The notes beneath the pieces are model-generated. The model was given only the letters and a program-made list of their open reading frames with translations. It searched no databases and was not told the origin of the DNA. From Clostridium sp. (GTDB taxonomy: Bacteria; Bacillota; Clostridia; Oscillospirales; Ruminococcaceae), in the NCBI GenBank assembly GCA_023664445.1, contig JAMPFN010000012.1:1-52443 (forward strand): a DNA stretch of 52,443 bases, in the 5' to 3' direction. Shown piece by piece: positions 24,702 through 32,589 of this stretch; position 1 is the first letter of the stretch, and each line of letters opens with the position of its first letter. The translations under genes and the position numbers were made by a program.

Positions 24702-25739
24702 ATGTCTGTCCGAAAAAGAAGAAAAAATAACTATTCTAAGCTTGTTTTATATGTATTGGCAGGCTCTATTTTTTTGATCGTTCTGTACTGTACATATTAT
24801 ATCGTGAGCGATTCCGAGAAAAGCGGTGAAAATAATACAATTAACGGCGGAATACTTGAAGAGCAGATAGCGATAGATTATCCGACCGAACCGGATTATC
24901 CCAATATAGAATATCCCGAAAACGATAGCGATATCAAGCCGTTTGGCGAAGATATAGTAAGCAAGTCTGGCGTTCTTGTGGACGTTACCGACAACAAGAT
25001 AATTGCAGGACGCAATGCCGAAAAAAAGATATATCCTGCTTCCATGACAAAGGTTATGACGCTTATAATCGCCGTTGAGAATATGGAGTCGCCCGACGAT
25101 ACCTTTACCATGACGCATGAGCTTATTGCGCCGCTTGTCGATGCGGAAGCATCGAGAGCAGGCTTTGAGGTGGGGGAAACCGTAACCGTAATGGATATGA
25201 TATACGGCGCAGTACTGCCCTCGGGAGCGGACGCTACTGTAGGTCTTGCGGTAAAGCTTTGCGGTTCTGAAGAAGAATTCGTAAAACTTATGAACGAAAA
25301 AGCGGAGTATATGGGGCTTAAAAATACGCATTTCTGCAATACGAGCGGACTCCATGACGAAAATCATTATTCTACTCCCGTTGAAATGGCAATGATAATG
25401 GAATATGCTATGCAGAATGAAATGTGCCGAGAGGTTTTATCAACATATCAGTATACGACTTCATCGACGCCGCAACACCCCAAGGGAATACCGCTTGAAA
25501 GTACGATGTTCGGCAGAATGTACGGCGACGAGGTTGTCGGAGCGCAAATAGAGGGCGGTAAGACGGGTTATACGGACGAGGCGGAACATTGTCTTGTGAC
25601 TTTCGGAAAAAAAGGCGGAAAGGAATATGTAACCGTAACATCGCTTACGTCTGACGCATGGTCGTCAATATATGACGCGTTTGATATATACGCAAATTAT
25701 ATTGAGCCAAAAACGGAAATTGTTATAACTCCGGAATGA
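24702..25739 (+). CDS. D-alanyl-D-alanine carboxypeptidase (S11 family)
   Basis: Penicillin-binding, membrane-anchored enzyme that trims the terminal D-Ala of peptidoglycan stem peptides. In this 345-residue protein a basic N-terminus and one membrane segment (about 13-33) precede an acidic linker and the catalytic domain. SXXK is S114-M-T-K117 and KTG starts at K287. The second motif reads S174-G-A, so the usual Asn of SXN is Ala. A GTG at 24693 is in frame, but GGAG at 24690-24693 overlaps it and spaces well to the ATG at 24702. The C-terminal membrane-anchoring helix typical of PBP5 is absent; anchoring is N-terminal. The lipoprotein gene follows 16 bases later. Confidence 0.9.
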   Translation: MSVRKRRKNNYSKLVLYVLAGSIFLIVLYCTYYIVSDSEKSGENNTINGGILEEQIAIDYPTEPDYPNIEYPENDSDIKPFGEDIVSKSGVLVDVTDNKIIAGRNAEKKIYPASMTKVMTLIIAVENMESPDDTFTMTHELIAPLVDAEASRAGFEVGETVTVMDMIYGAVLPSGADATVGLAVKLCGSEEEFVKLMNEKAEYMGLKNTHFCNTSGLHDENHYSTPVEMAMIMEYAMQNEMCREVLSTYQYTTSSTPQHPKGIPLESTMFGRMYGDEVVGAQIEGGKTGYTDEAEHCLVTFGKKGGKEYVTVTSLTSDAWSSIYDAFDIYANYIEPKTEIVITPE

Positions 25740-25755
25740 TAAGGTGTTTTTTGTA

Positions 25756-26805
25756 ATGGGTTGTGATTATTTGAAAAAGATGAAATTGATATTTTTAGCG
25801 TCAGTTGTTTTGCTTACAAGCTGCGTAAAAGACAAACCGGACGCTGCCGATGTATCGGAATATTCTGAAACGCCTATAATGACTGATATCGAACCGTCGG
25901 CTGAAACAGCCGTTACCGAACCGACAGCGGTAAGCAATTTCTTTGCTGAAAGCGATATTTGCGTTAAGCTGCGAAATAACGGCACTCCAAATAGCGCTGT
26001 TACGCATTCAAGTCCTGCATATGCATATGACGGTAATTTTTATATTTCCATTTGGCACGACAATAAATTTTACCGATACGATAAAAACGGGGATAAATCC
26101 TTTGTGACTGATGGAGTATGGAATTGTTTTGTAAAAGAAGATACTATGTATTGTGAGGACTGGGGAGGAGCTACTAATTCAAAAAGTTCGTTGGCAATCC
26201 TGTCCGGAAACGAGAAAAATATCATTGTTGAGGATTGCCGTTTTGTATATGGAAAAAGCGCAGTATATTTTAAGTACAGCGGCGAGGATGAGCTATATTC
26301 TCTTGCTTATGATACTCAGGAAATAAAAACTATATGTGAGATCCCGTCAGGCTTCTATTTTAATGCTGAATACAAGGAAAAACTATGGTTCGATGGTGCG
26401 GAAGGTCTGTATGCTTCTGATTTAAACGGCAATGATATCAAGCTTATTATACCGGACTGCGAAAAAGTAATGGGATATAGAAATAATTACATTTACTTTA
26501 TTAGAAACAGTAATTTGCAGCGTTATTCCATTGATGAAAATGAAACTAAATCATTCGGCATTCCTCTTAATGAAATTCATGCACTGAATTTCACAGACAG
26601 CGAGTGCCTGATAGCTGATAAAAATGGTTTGTTCGCTTATAATTCAAACTTTTCCCAAAGCAGAAAGTTGCTTGATATTAAATCAATACGCTGCATATCC
26701 ATAATTGATGATATAATAATCGTCGGATATTCGGACGAAAATAATAATGAAATATTTATCAATATCGATAATGACGGAAATATTCTGCAAAAATTCGAGG
26801 ACTGA
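25756..26805 (+). CDS. Lipoprotein with beta-propeller-like repeats, unknown function
   Basis: A 349-residue exported lipoprotein. The signal peptide ends in the lipobox LTSC, lipidated Cys at 23. Residues 40-75 are an acidic, Thr/Ser-rich spacer. The remainder is a series of short blade-like repeats (FYISIWHDNKFYRYD, AVYFKYSGEDELYSL, YIYFIRNSNLQRYS, LFAYNSNFSQ), resembling DUF5050-type propellers. I do not recognise a specific family. Start alternatives are GTG 25744 and ATG 25780; ATG 25756 fits AAGGTG spacing. It is probably co-transcribed with the carboxypeptidase, so a cell-surface role is plausible but unproven. Confidence 0.75.
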   Translation: MGCDYLKKMKLIFLASVVLLTSCVKDKPDAADVSEYSETPIMTDIEPSAETAVTEPTAVSNFFAESDICVKLRNNGTPNSAVTHSSPAYAYDGNFYISIWHDNKFYRYDKNGDKSFVTDGVWNCFVKEDTMYCEDWGGATNSKSSLAILSGNEKNIIVEDCRFVYGKSAVYFKYSGEDELYSLAYDTQEIKTICEIPSGFYFNAEYKEKLWFDGAEGLYASDLNGNDIKLIIPDCEKVMGYRNNYIYFIRNSNLQRYSIDENETKSFGIPLNEIHALNFTDSECLIADKNGLFAYNSNFSQSRKLLDIKSIRCISIIDDIIIVGYSDENNNEIFINIDNDGNILQKFED

Positions 26806-26873
26806 AAATGATCCGAAAAATTACCGTTTCTTTGGCAAAATATTAAAAAATATAAAAATATATAAAAATACAC

Positions 26874-26902
26874 TTTACAGATCGTCAATTTTAGTGTAAA
26901 AT
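26874..26902 (+). promoter_or_regulatory. Promoter of the pyrH operon
   Basis: TTTACA (26874-26879), 17 bases, TAAAAT (26897-26902). The 34-bp palindrome begins 13 bases after the -10 box. Confidence 0.65.
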
Positions 26903-26915
26903 ATAGATAAGGCAA

Positions 26916-26949
26916 ATAGTAAACGCTAAATAAATTTGTCGTCTAATAT
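26916..26949. promoter_or_regulatory. 34-bp palindrome in the pyrH leader
   Basis: ATAGTAAACG (26916-26925) faces CGTCTAATAT (26940-26949) with AAATAAATTTG in the centre. It closely matches the perfect palindrome at 49531-49564, which is likewise just downstream of a promoter. It may be an operator or an RNA hairpin in the 5' leader. Confidence 0.6.
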
Positions 26950-26986
26950 AAAAGGCGTTTGCCTTAAATTAATTGAGAGGTGTCAA

Positions 26987-27697
26987 ATGGAACCTAAATA
27001 CAAAAGAATACTTTTAAAACTAAGCGGAGAAGCGCTTGCAGGCGAAAATAAATTCGGTCTTGATTACAGCGTTATTACAGAAATATGCAAAAGTATCAAG
27101 AAATGCGCGGAAGCGGGCGTTGAGATAGGCATAGTTGTCGGAGGCGGTAATTTCTGGAGAGGACGTTCAAGCGGAGGTATGGACAGAACAAGAGCCGATC
27201 ACATGGGAATGCTTGCGACAACGATAAACGCCCTTGCGATCGCGGATGTGCTTGAATCAATGAAGCTTGACGTAAGAGTTCAGACTGCTATCACCATGCA
27301 GCAGGTCGCAGAGCCGTATATCAGGCTTAAAGCCATGAATCATCTTCATAAGGGAAGAATAGTTATATTTGGCTGCGGTACGGGAAATCCTTTTTTCTCA
27401 ACCGATACCGCCGCCGCGCTGAGAGCGGTTGAAACAGAGGCTGACATATTCTTTAAGGCTACTATGGTAGACGGCGTTTACGACAAAGATCCGCATAAAT
27501 ATGAAGATGCAAAAAAATACGATACGCTCACATTCAGCGAGGTCGTTTCAAACGAGCTTGGCGTTATGGACAGTACGGCTGCCGCAATGTGCCGCGATAA
27601 CGAAATGAGCATGCTGGTATTCGATCTTAGCAGACCCGATAATATATACGACGCCGTTATGGGCAGCGAAATAGGTACGATCATAAAGGAGAACTGA
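26987..27697 (+). CDS. pyrH: UMP kinase
   Basis: Phosphorylates UMP to UDP, feeding all pyrimidine nucleotides. The 236-residue protein is of the amino-acid-kinase fold. [14 protein letters not shown] opens the protein, [12 protein letters not shown] forms the nucleotide-binding loop, and [16 protein letters not shown] and DGVYDKDP are characteristic of bacterial PyrH. The ATG with GAGAGGTG upstream is chosen over an earlier in-frame start inside the leader palindrome. It heads the classic Firmicutes order pyrH-frr-uppS-cdsA-dxr-rseP-ispG-polC; the usual rpsB-tsf pair before pyrH is absent here. Confidence 0.97.
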   Translation: MEPKYKRILLKLSGEALAGENKFGLDYSVITEICKSIKKCAEAGVEIGIVVGGGNFWRGRSSGGMDRTRADHMGMLATTINALAIADVLESMKLDVRVQTAITMQQVAEPYIRLKAMNHLHKGRIVIFGCGTGNPFFSTDTAAALRAVETEADIFFKATMVDGVYDKDPHKYEDAKKYDTLTFSEVVSNELGVMDSTAAAMCRDNEMSMLVFDLSRPDNIYDAVMGSEIGTIIKEN

Positions 27698-27699
27698 TT

Positions 27700-28254
27700 A
27701 TGAAGGAAACAATGAAAAAGGCAGAATCAAAGATGACAAAGTCTGTTGACAGACTGAAAAGCGAATTTGCGTCTATCAGGGCGGGAAGAGCAAATCCGGC
27801 AGTACTCGATAAGGTCATGGTCGATTACTACGGTACGCCGACCCCTATAAATCAAATGGCGGCGGTTTCTGTTTCAGAGGCAAGAATACTTGTAATACAG
27901 CCATGGGATATTTCTACTCTCAAGGCGATAGAAAAGGCTATACTTACTTCCGACGTGGGAATTACTCCCACAAATGACGGTAAGGTGTTAAGGCTTGTAT
28001 TTCCGCAGCCTACCGAGGACAGGCGTAAGGAGCTTTGCAAGGAGATAAAGAAGTTCGGAGAGGAAACAAAGGTTGCCGTCCGCAGCGTCAGAAGAGATAC
28101 TATGGACGCGTTCAAGGCAATGAAGAAAAATTCCGAGATTACAGAGGATGACCTTAAAGGCTGTGAAAAGGATATCCAGAATCTGACAGACAAGTTCTGC
28201 AAAAATATAGATACTCTTGTTTCTGAAAAGGAACAGGAAGTTATGAGCCTGTAA
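27700..28254 (+). CDS. frr: Ribosome recycling factor
   Basis: Releases 50S and 30S subunits after termination together with EF-G. In this 184-residue protein the motifs SIRAGRANPAVLDKVMVDYYG (about 26-46) and RRDTMDAFK are diagnostic, and its length is typical. Only two bases separate it from pyrH, whose end supplies the AAGGAG site. Confidence 0.97.
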   Translation: MKETMKKAESKMTKSVDRLKSEFASIRAGRANPAVLDKVMVDYYGTPTPINQMAAVSVSEARILVIQPWDISTLKAIEKAILTSDVGITPTNDGKVLRLVFPQPTEDRRKELCKEIKKFGEETKVAVRSVRRDTMDAFKAMKKNSEITEDDLKGCEKDIQNLTDKFCKNIDTLVSEKEQEVMSL

Positions 28255-28257
28255 GTC

Positions 28258-28998
28258 ATGGCGTTATTCGGAAAAAACAAAGCAGCCGAAGCGGAGCTTC
28301 CCGAAATACTGCCGGAGCATATTGCCTTTATAATGGACGGCAACGGAAGGTGGGCTAAAAAGCGCGGTTTGCCGAGAAGATTCGGACATGCGGAGGGCGC
28401 TAAGAATTTTAAGCGTATTGCGAGATACTGTAAGGATATCGGGATAAAAAATATAACGTTTTACGCGTTTTCTACCGAGAACTGGAAGCGTCCGAAAGAT
28501 GAGGTAGACGCTATAATCGAGCTTTTCAGGGAATATATTGTCGATGTAAGAAATTATATCGGCGAGGACGTAAGAGTACTGTTTTTGGGAGATAAGAGCA
28601 TATTTGACGACGATCTTCAGAAAAAGATGATCGATCTCGAGGAGGATACCAAGGAAAGACGCGAGATGACTATGCTTCTTGCCATAAATTACGGCGGCAG
28701 GGACGAGGTCGTCCATGCGGCGTCATTGCTTGCCAAAATGGCTGCCGACGGCGAAATATCTCCCGAGGATATAAGCGAGGATATGTTCGGAAGGTATCTT
28801 TATACAAAGGACGTTCCCGATGTCGACCTTATGATAAGACCAAGCGGCGAACTTAGGCTTTCAAATTTTCTGATATGGCAGTCGGCGTATGCGGAGTTTT
28901 ATTTTACCGACGTTTTATGGCCTGATTTTTCGCCCGACGAGCTGAAAAAGGCTATTATCAATTTTGCCGGACGCTCAAGACGTTTCGGAGGTGTCTGA
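28258..28998 (+). CDS. uppS: Undecaprenyl diphosphate synthase (isoprenyl transferase)
   Basis: Condenses isopentenyl units on farnesyl diphosphate to make the C55 carrier for peptidoglycan. In this 246-residue protein the catalytic Asp is D27 in FIMDGNGRWAKKRGLP, with RRFGHAEGAK next. The distal motif IRPSGELRLSNFLIWQSAY and FTDVLWPDF complete the cis-prenyltransferase signature. It is an operon partner of cdsA, dxr and ispG, which also serve lipid and isoprenoid synthesis. Three bases separate it from frr. Confidence 0.97.
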   Translation: MALFGKNKAAEAELPEILPEHIAFIMDGNGRWAKKRGLPRRFGHAEGAKNFKRIARYCKDIGIKNITFYAFSTENWKRPKDEVDAIIELFREYIVDVRNYIGEDVRVLFLGDKSIFDDDLQKKMIDLEEDTKERREMTMLLAINYGGRDEVVHAASLLAKMAADGEISPEDISEDMFGRYLYTKDVPDVDLMIRPSGELRLSNFLIWQSAYAEFYFTDVLWPDFSPDELKKAIINFAGRSRRFGGV

Positions 28999-29000
28999 AA

Positions 29001-29834
29001 ATGGGAATAAGACTTCTTTCTGCCGGAATAGGCATAATTATTGCGCTTGTAGTTTTGCTTCTTCACAACACGATAGTTTTGAATATTGCGGCAGCGGCGC
29101 TGATCGTTTTAATTCTTTATGAGCTTTTTAAAGCAGGGGGATGCGTAAACGCGAAGCTTACCTGCATACCCGCATACATTTACGGCGCAGTTATGCCCTT
29201 TATTGTTACAGGCTCTGCGGCGAAATATAAATTTGCGGTAAATGTTGTTTTTCTCTTTGTCATTTTCATGACATTTATTATTCAGCATAACTCTTTGGAA
29301 TATCAAAAGTCTTTTTTTATATTGGCATGCACATTGCTTGTCAGCAATTCCATGAGCTGTCTTGTCGCGTTGAATGAAATGGATAAGGTTCATGGTCTTA
29401 TGTATCTTGTTTTGGGACTGTGCGGCGCATGGCTTGCGGATTCGGGCGCATATTTTGCGGGAACGTTTTTCGGAAAGCATAAGCTTTGTCCCGAGGTAAG
29501 CCCGAAAAAAACAGTCGAAGGCTTTATCGGAGGTATTGTCGTTACGGGAGGATTGTTTGTACTGATAAATTTCGGTTATTCAAAAATACTTCCGCAGATT
29601 ACGGAATATACTGCCGATGTAAATTATATCATGGTATTTATAATCGGGGCTGTTTTAGCTGTTGTCGGAACGATAGGCGACCTGTCCGCTTCCGTACTCA
29701 AAAGGCAGTGCGGAATAAAGGATTACGGGAATATAATGCCGGGTCACGGCGGTGCTATGGACAGATTTGACAGCGTGATTTTTGTTGTGCCTTGCTTTTA
29801 TGCATTTGTTTCGCTTGTCAATATTTATAAATAA
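29001..29834 (+). CDS. cdsA: Phosphatidate cytidylyltransferase
   Basis: Integral membrane enzyme making CDP-diacylglycerol from phosphatidic acid and CTP. The 277-residue protein has several hydrophobic helices. Its C-terminal family signature is complete: SASVLKRQCGIKDYGNIMPG followed by HGGAMDRFD. PKKTVEGFIGG marks the preceding loop. GGAGGTG within the end of uppS is its ribosome site. A long repeat block follows its stop, where dxr would be expected directly. Confidence 0.96.
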   Translation: MGIRLLSAGIGIIIALVVLLLHNTIVLNIAAAALIVLILYELFKAGGCVNAKLTCIPAYIYGAVMPFIVTGSAAKYKFAVNVVFLFVIFMTFIIQHNSLEYQKSFFILACTLLVSNSMSCLVALNEMDKVHGLMYLVLGLCGAWLADSGAYFAGTFFGKHKLCPEVSPKKTVEGFIGGIVVTGGLFVLINFGYSKILPQITEYTADVNYIMVFIIGAVLAVVGTIGDLSASVLKRQCGIKDYGNIMPGHGGAMDRFDSVIFVVPCFYAFVSLVNIYK

Positions 29835-29865
29835 TACTACATGTAAATTAACTTTTGAGAAGTTT

Positions 29866-30026
29866 ATGGGGGACTCTGTCCCCCAACCCCCCTGCCAAAG
29901 GGAATGCCTCTTACAGAGCCGTCCCCTTTGTCAGCTTCGCTGACATCTCCCCGCCCCGTGGGGAGTCACCTTTGGAATCCTCATGATTTTTTTATTACTT
30001 CCCTTTAGGGAAGTAATAAAAAAATG
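29866..30026. repeat. Family A repeat, long copy
   Basis: GGGGGACTCTGTCCCCC, then CTGCCAAAGGGAATGCC, TTACAGAGCCGTCCCC, the hairpin GTCAGCTTCGCTGAC, the hairpin CCCCGCCCCGTGGGG, CACCTTTGG, and a 17-bp perfect hairpin TTATTACTTCCC/GGGAAGTAATAA (29987-30003 with 30008-30024). The 47397 copy has the same order with different but still pairing stems. Confidence 0.85.
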
Positions 30027-30090
30027 TGGTTAACCATACGAAACGTTCTTGGCAAAGATCGGGAGATAAAGCCCTCAAAATTGCAAATCA

Positions 30091-30255
30091 TAGTTGCTGA
30101 ATGGTAAATAGTATCGTTTACAGTCCCCGACTATAAAGATAGTCGCTATCTCTCGCTTCCGTGACTCACAGCATAGCTGTGCCGGAGCGAAAGCTTGATA
30201 TTCTTTGGTTCGTTTCTTGCATCAAGGCAAGAAACGAACATATTACACGAATCAG
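30091..30255. repeat. Family D structured repeat, copy 2
   Basis: Matches 2439-2604: TAGTTGCTGAATG, GACTATAAAGATAGTC, CACAGCATAGCTGTG, GCCGGAGCGAAAGC, TTCTTTGGTTCGTTTC and CATCAAGGCAAGAAAC. Several hairpin stems differ from copy 1 at paired positions while remaining complementary. Confidence 0.8.
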
Positions 30256-30281
30256 TTTTTAGAAGATGTCAAAAAAGTATT

Positions 30282-30332
30282 AGAGCCTGTTCACATAAAA
30301 TACGTGTGATCTGTTTTATGTGAACAGGCTCT
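30282..30332. repeat. 51-bp perfect inverted repeat, MITE-like
   Basis: AGAGCCTGTTCACATAAAA (30282-30300) and its exact complement (30314-30332) enclose 13 bases. One arm recurs at 49735-49752 as AGAGTCTGTTCACATAAA. The pattern looks like two transposon ends without a transposase. It completes a gap of about 540 bases between cdsA and dxr that contains no gene. Confidence 0.7.
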
Positions 30333-30375
30333 GAAACTATTCGTAAAAAATCGGAAAGGAAACGCATATAATATC

Positions 30376-31530
30376 ATGGACGGAAATAAATATATATCGA
30401 TAATAGGTTCAACCGGCTCTATAGGAACACAGGCTTTATCGGTTGCTGAAATGCATGGAATAAAAATAAAGGCGCTTGCGGCAGGAAGCAACTGGAAAGC
30501 GCTTGCAAAGCAATGTATCGAAGTCGGAGCCAAAACCGCCTGTATCTTCAACGAGCAGTATGCCGACGATCTTAAAAATGCTCTTTCCGGAAAGGATGTT
30601 AAAGTAATTACGGGTATGGACGGTCTTTGCGAGATCTCAGCCGATCCCGATACGGACACTCTTTTAAACTCGGTCGTTGGAATGATAGGCTTGCTGCCGA
30701 CGCTGACAGCTATTGAAAACGACAAGGATATTGCCCTCGCAAATAAGGAAACGCTTGTTGCGGGAGGCGAGCTTGTAATGAAAAAGGCAGCGGAGAAAAA
30801 TGTTAAAATATATCCCGTTGACAGCGAGCATTCGGCGATATTCCAATGCTTGCAGGGAAACAAGAGGGAACAGCTTAGCAAAATAATACTGACGGCTTCG
30901 GGCGGACCTTTTTTCGGCAAAACTTTAAACGAGCTTGAAAATGTAACGATAGAACAGGCGCTTGATCACCCCAACTGGAGCATGGGAAATAAGATAACCA
31001 TAGATTCCGCAACGCTTATGAACAAGGGGCTTGAATTTATCGAGGCAAAATGGCTGTTCGACCTTGAACCCGAACAGATAGAGATTGTAGTCCACAGGCA
31101 GAGCGTTGTGCATTCTGCTGTTGAATACGGCGATAACTCGGTTATCGCGCAAATGGGAGTTCCCGATATGAAAATACCGATACAGTATGCGCTGCTTTAT
31201 CCTGACAGGCTCGAGTGCGGCTGTAAGCCGCTTTCGCTTACCGATTACGGTAAGCTTACGTTTGAAAAGCCCGATTTTGCGACTTTCAAGTGCCTTTCGG
31301 CATGTATAGAGGCGATAAAAAGAGGCGGAGCTTATCCCTGTATCGTAAACGGCGCAAATGAGGAGGCGGTAAAGTATTTCCTTGACGGAAAAATAAAATT
31401 TACCGATATCGGAGAGATCGTAAGCGGAGCTTTGGAAAAATTCGGGTATCACGATATAAATAAATATGAAGACGTTATCGAGTTTGACAAAAAGGCAAGA
31501 GAATATGTACTTGAAAGAATGGAGGCGTAA
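30376..31530 (+). CDS. dxr: 1-deoxy-D-xylulose 5-phosphate reductoisomerase
   Basis: Second step of the MEP isoprenoid pathway, making MEP with NADPH. In this 384-residue protein the nucleotide loop is GSTGSIGTQ (residues about 11-19). DSEHSAIFQCLQG and HPNWSMGNKITIDSATLMNK hold the metal and substrate residues. The AAAGGA before the ATG is unusually far away (about 14 bases), so translation may be weak or the start may differ. rseP starts immediately after the stop. The pathway partner ispG is two genes downstream. Confidence 0.96.
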   Translation: MDGNKYISIIGSTGSIGTQALSVAEMHGIKIKALAAGSNWKALAKQCIEVGAKTACIFNEQYADDLKNALSGKDVKVITGMDGLCEISADPDTDTLLNSVVGMIGLLPTLTAIENDKDIALANKETLVAGGELVMKKAAEKNVKIYPVDSEHSAIFQCLQGNKREQLSKIILTASGGPFFGKTLNELENVTIEQALDHPNWSMGNKITIDSATLMNKGLEFIEAKWLFDLEPEQIEIVVHRQSVVHSAVEYGDNSVIAQMGVPDMKIPIQYALLYPDRLECGCKPLSLTDYGKLTFEKPDFATFKCLSACIEAIKRGGAYPCIVNGANEEAVKYFLDGKIKFTDIGEIVSGALEKFGYHDINKYEDVIEFDKKAREYVLERMEA

Positions 31531-32577
31531 ATGAAATATTTGATCGCTGTTTTGATTTTCGGTATAATTATAATGGTGCATGAAATGGGGCACTTTATAA
31601 CGGCTAAGCTTTGCGGCATAAAAGTAAACCAGTTTGCACTTGGAATGGGACCGAGGCTTATTAAAAAGCAATGGGGCGAAACGGAATATTCGATAAGGCT
31701 TTTTCCTTTAGGCGGATTCTGCGCTATGGAGGGCGAGGACACAGACAGCGAAAACAGCAGGGCGTTTGGAAACAAAAAGGTATGGCAGAAAATGATAGTT
31801 GTCGCTGCGGGCGCGGTAATGAATATTATCTTGGGGCTTGTATTGGCGGTTATCCTGACTTCCATGGACGCAAAAGTACCTACGACTGCCATTGAATCGT
31901 TTCATACGGTGTCGGAAAAAAGCGAAGTATACTCGGCGGAAAGCTATGACAGCGGTCTGAGGGAAGGGGACAAGATCGTCAGGATAGACAATATCGGTAT
32001 ACTTACGATAAAGGATCTTCAATATGCTCTTCTTTCAACGGATAGTGACAGCTATGACCTCGTTGTTAAAAGAAACGGCGAAAAGATATTCCTTGAAAAT
32101 GTTTTTTTCAAGGATAAAACAACGGGATCGCTTATTGATTTTTATCTTAAATGGGAAGATAAAAACCCGATAAACGTAATTTCTTATTCCGTGAAAGATA
32201 CTATTTCTACGGCAAAGCTTGTCTGGCTGTCGCTTAAAGACCTTGTAACGGGAAAATACGGTTTTAAGGATCTTTCGGGACCGGTCGGACTGGTAAGCGC
32301 TATCGGCGACGCCGCGGATTCAGGCGATAATTTTAAAGAATCGTTAATGTCGATATTGAGTCTTGCAGAGCTTATTACGATAAATCTCGGCATATTCAAT
32401 TTATTGCCGATCCCCGGACTTGACGGAGGAAGATTATTCTTCCTGATAATAGAAGCGGTAAGAGGCAAGCCCGTAAAGCCTGAACACGAGGGGGCTGTTC
32501 ATCTTATAGGAATGGCGCTGCTTTTGTTTATGATATTGGTTGTCACATTCGGCGACATAAAAAGGCTGATCGGTTAG
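31531..32577 (+). CDS. rseP: Site-2 metalloprotease RseP/RasP
   Basis: Intramembrane zinc protease that cleaves membrane-embedded regulators and leftover signal peptides. In this 348-residue protein HEXXH is H17-E18-M-G-H21 in the first helix. A single PDZ domain spans about 115-185 (GLREGDKIVRIDN), and the C-terminal LLPIPGLDGGRLFF supplies the second Asp ligand. The ATG abuts the dxr stop and GGAGG lies in the dxr end, so the two are coupled. This is the usual position of rseP in Firmicutes. Confidence 0.95.
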   Translation: MKYLIAVLIFGIIIMVHEMGHFITAKLCGIKVNQFALGMGPRLIKKQWGETEYSIRLFPLGGFCAMEGEDTDSENSRAFGNKKVWQKMIVVAAGAVMNIILGLVLAVILTSMDAKVPTTAIESFHTVSEKSEVYSAESYDSGLREGDKIVRIDNIGILTIKDLQYALLSTDSDSYDLVVKRNGEKIFLENVFFKDKTTGSLIDFYLKWEDKNPINVISYSVKDTISTAKLVWLSLKDLVTGKYGFKDLSGPVGLVSAIGDAADSGDNFKESLMSILSLAELITINLGIFNLLPIPGLDGGRLFFLIIEAVRGKPVKPEHEGAVHLIGMALLLFMILVVTFGDIKRLIG

Positions 32578-32589
32578 GAGATGTAAATT

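Noticed and set aside
24747..25367. 206-codon minus-strand frame
   Set aside because: It is antisense to the D,D-carboxypeptidase gene and lacks a ribosome site.
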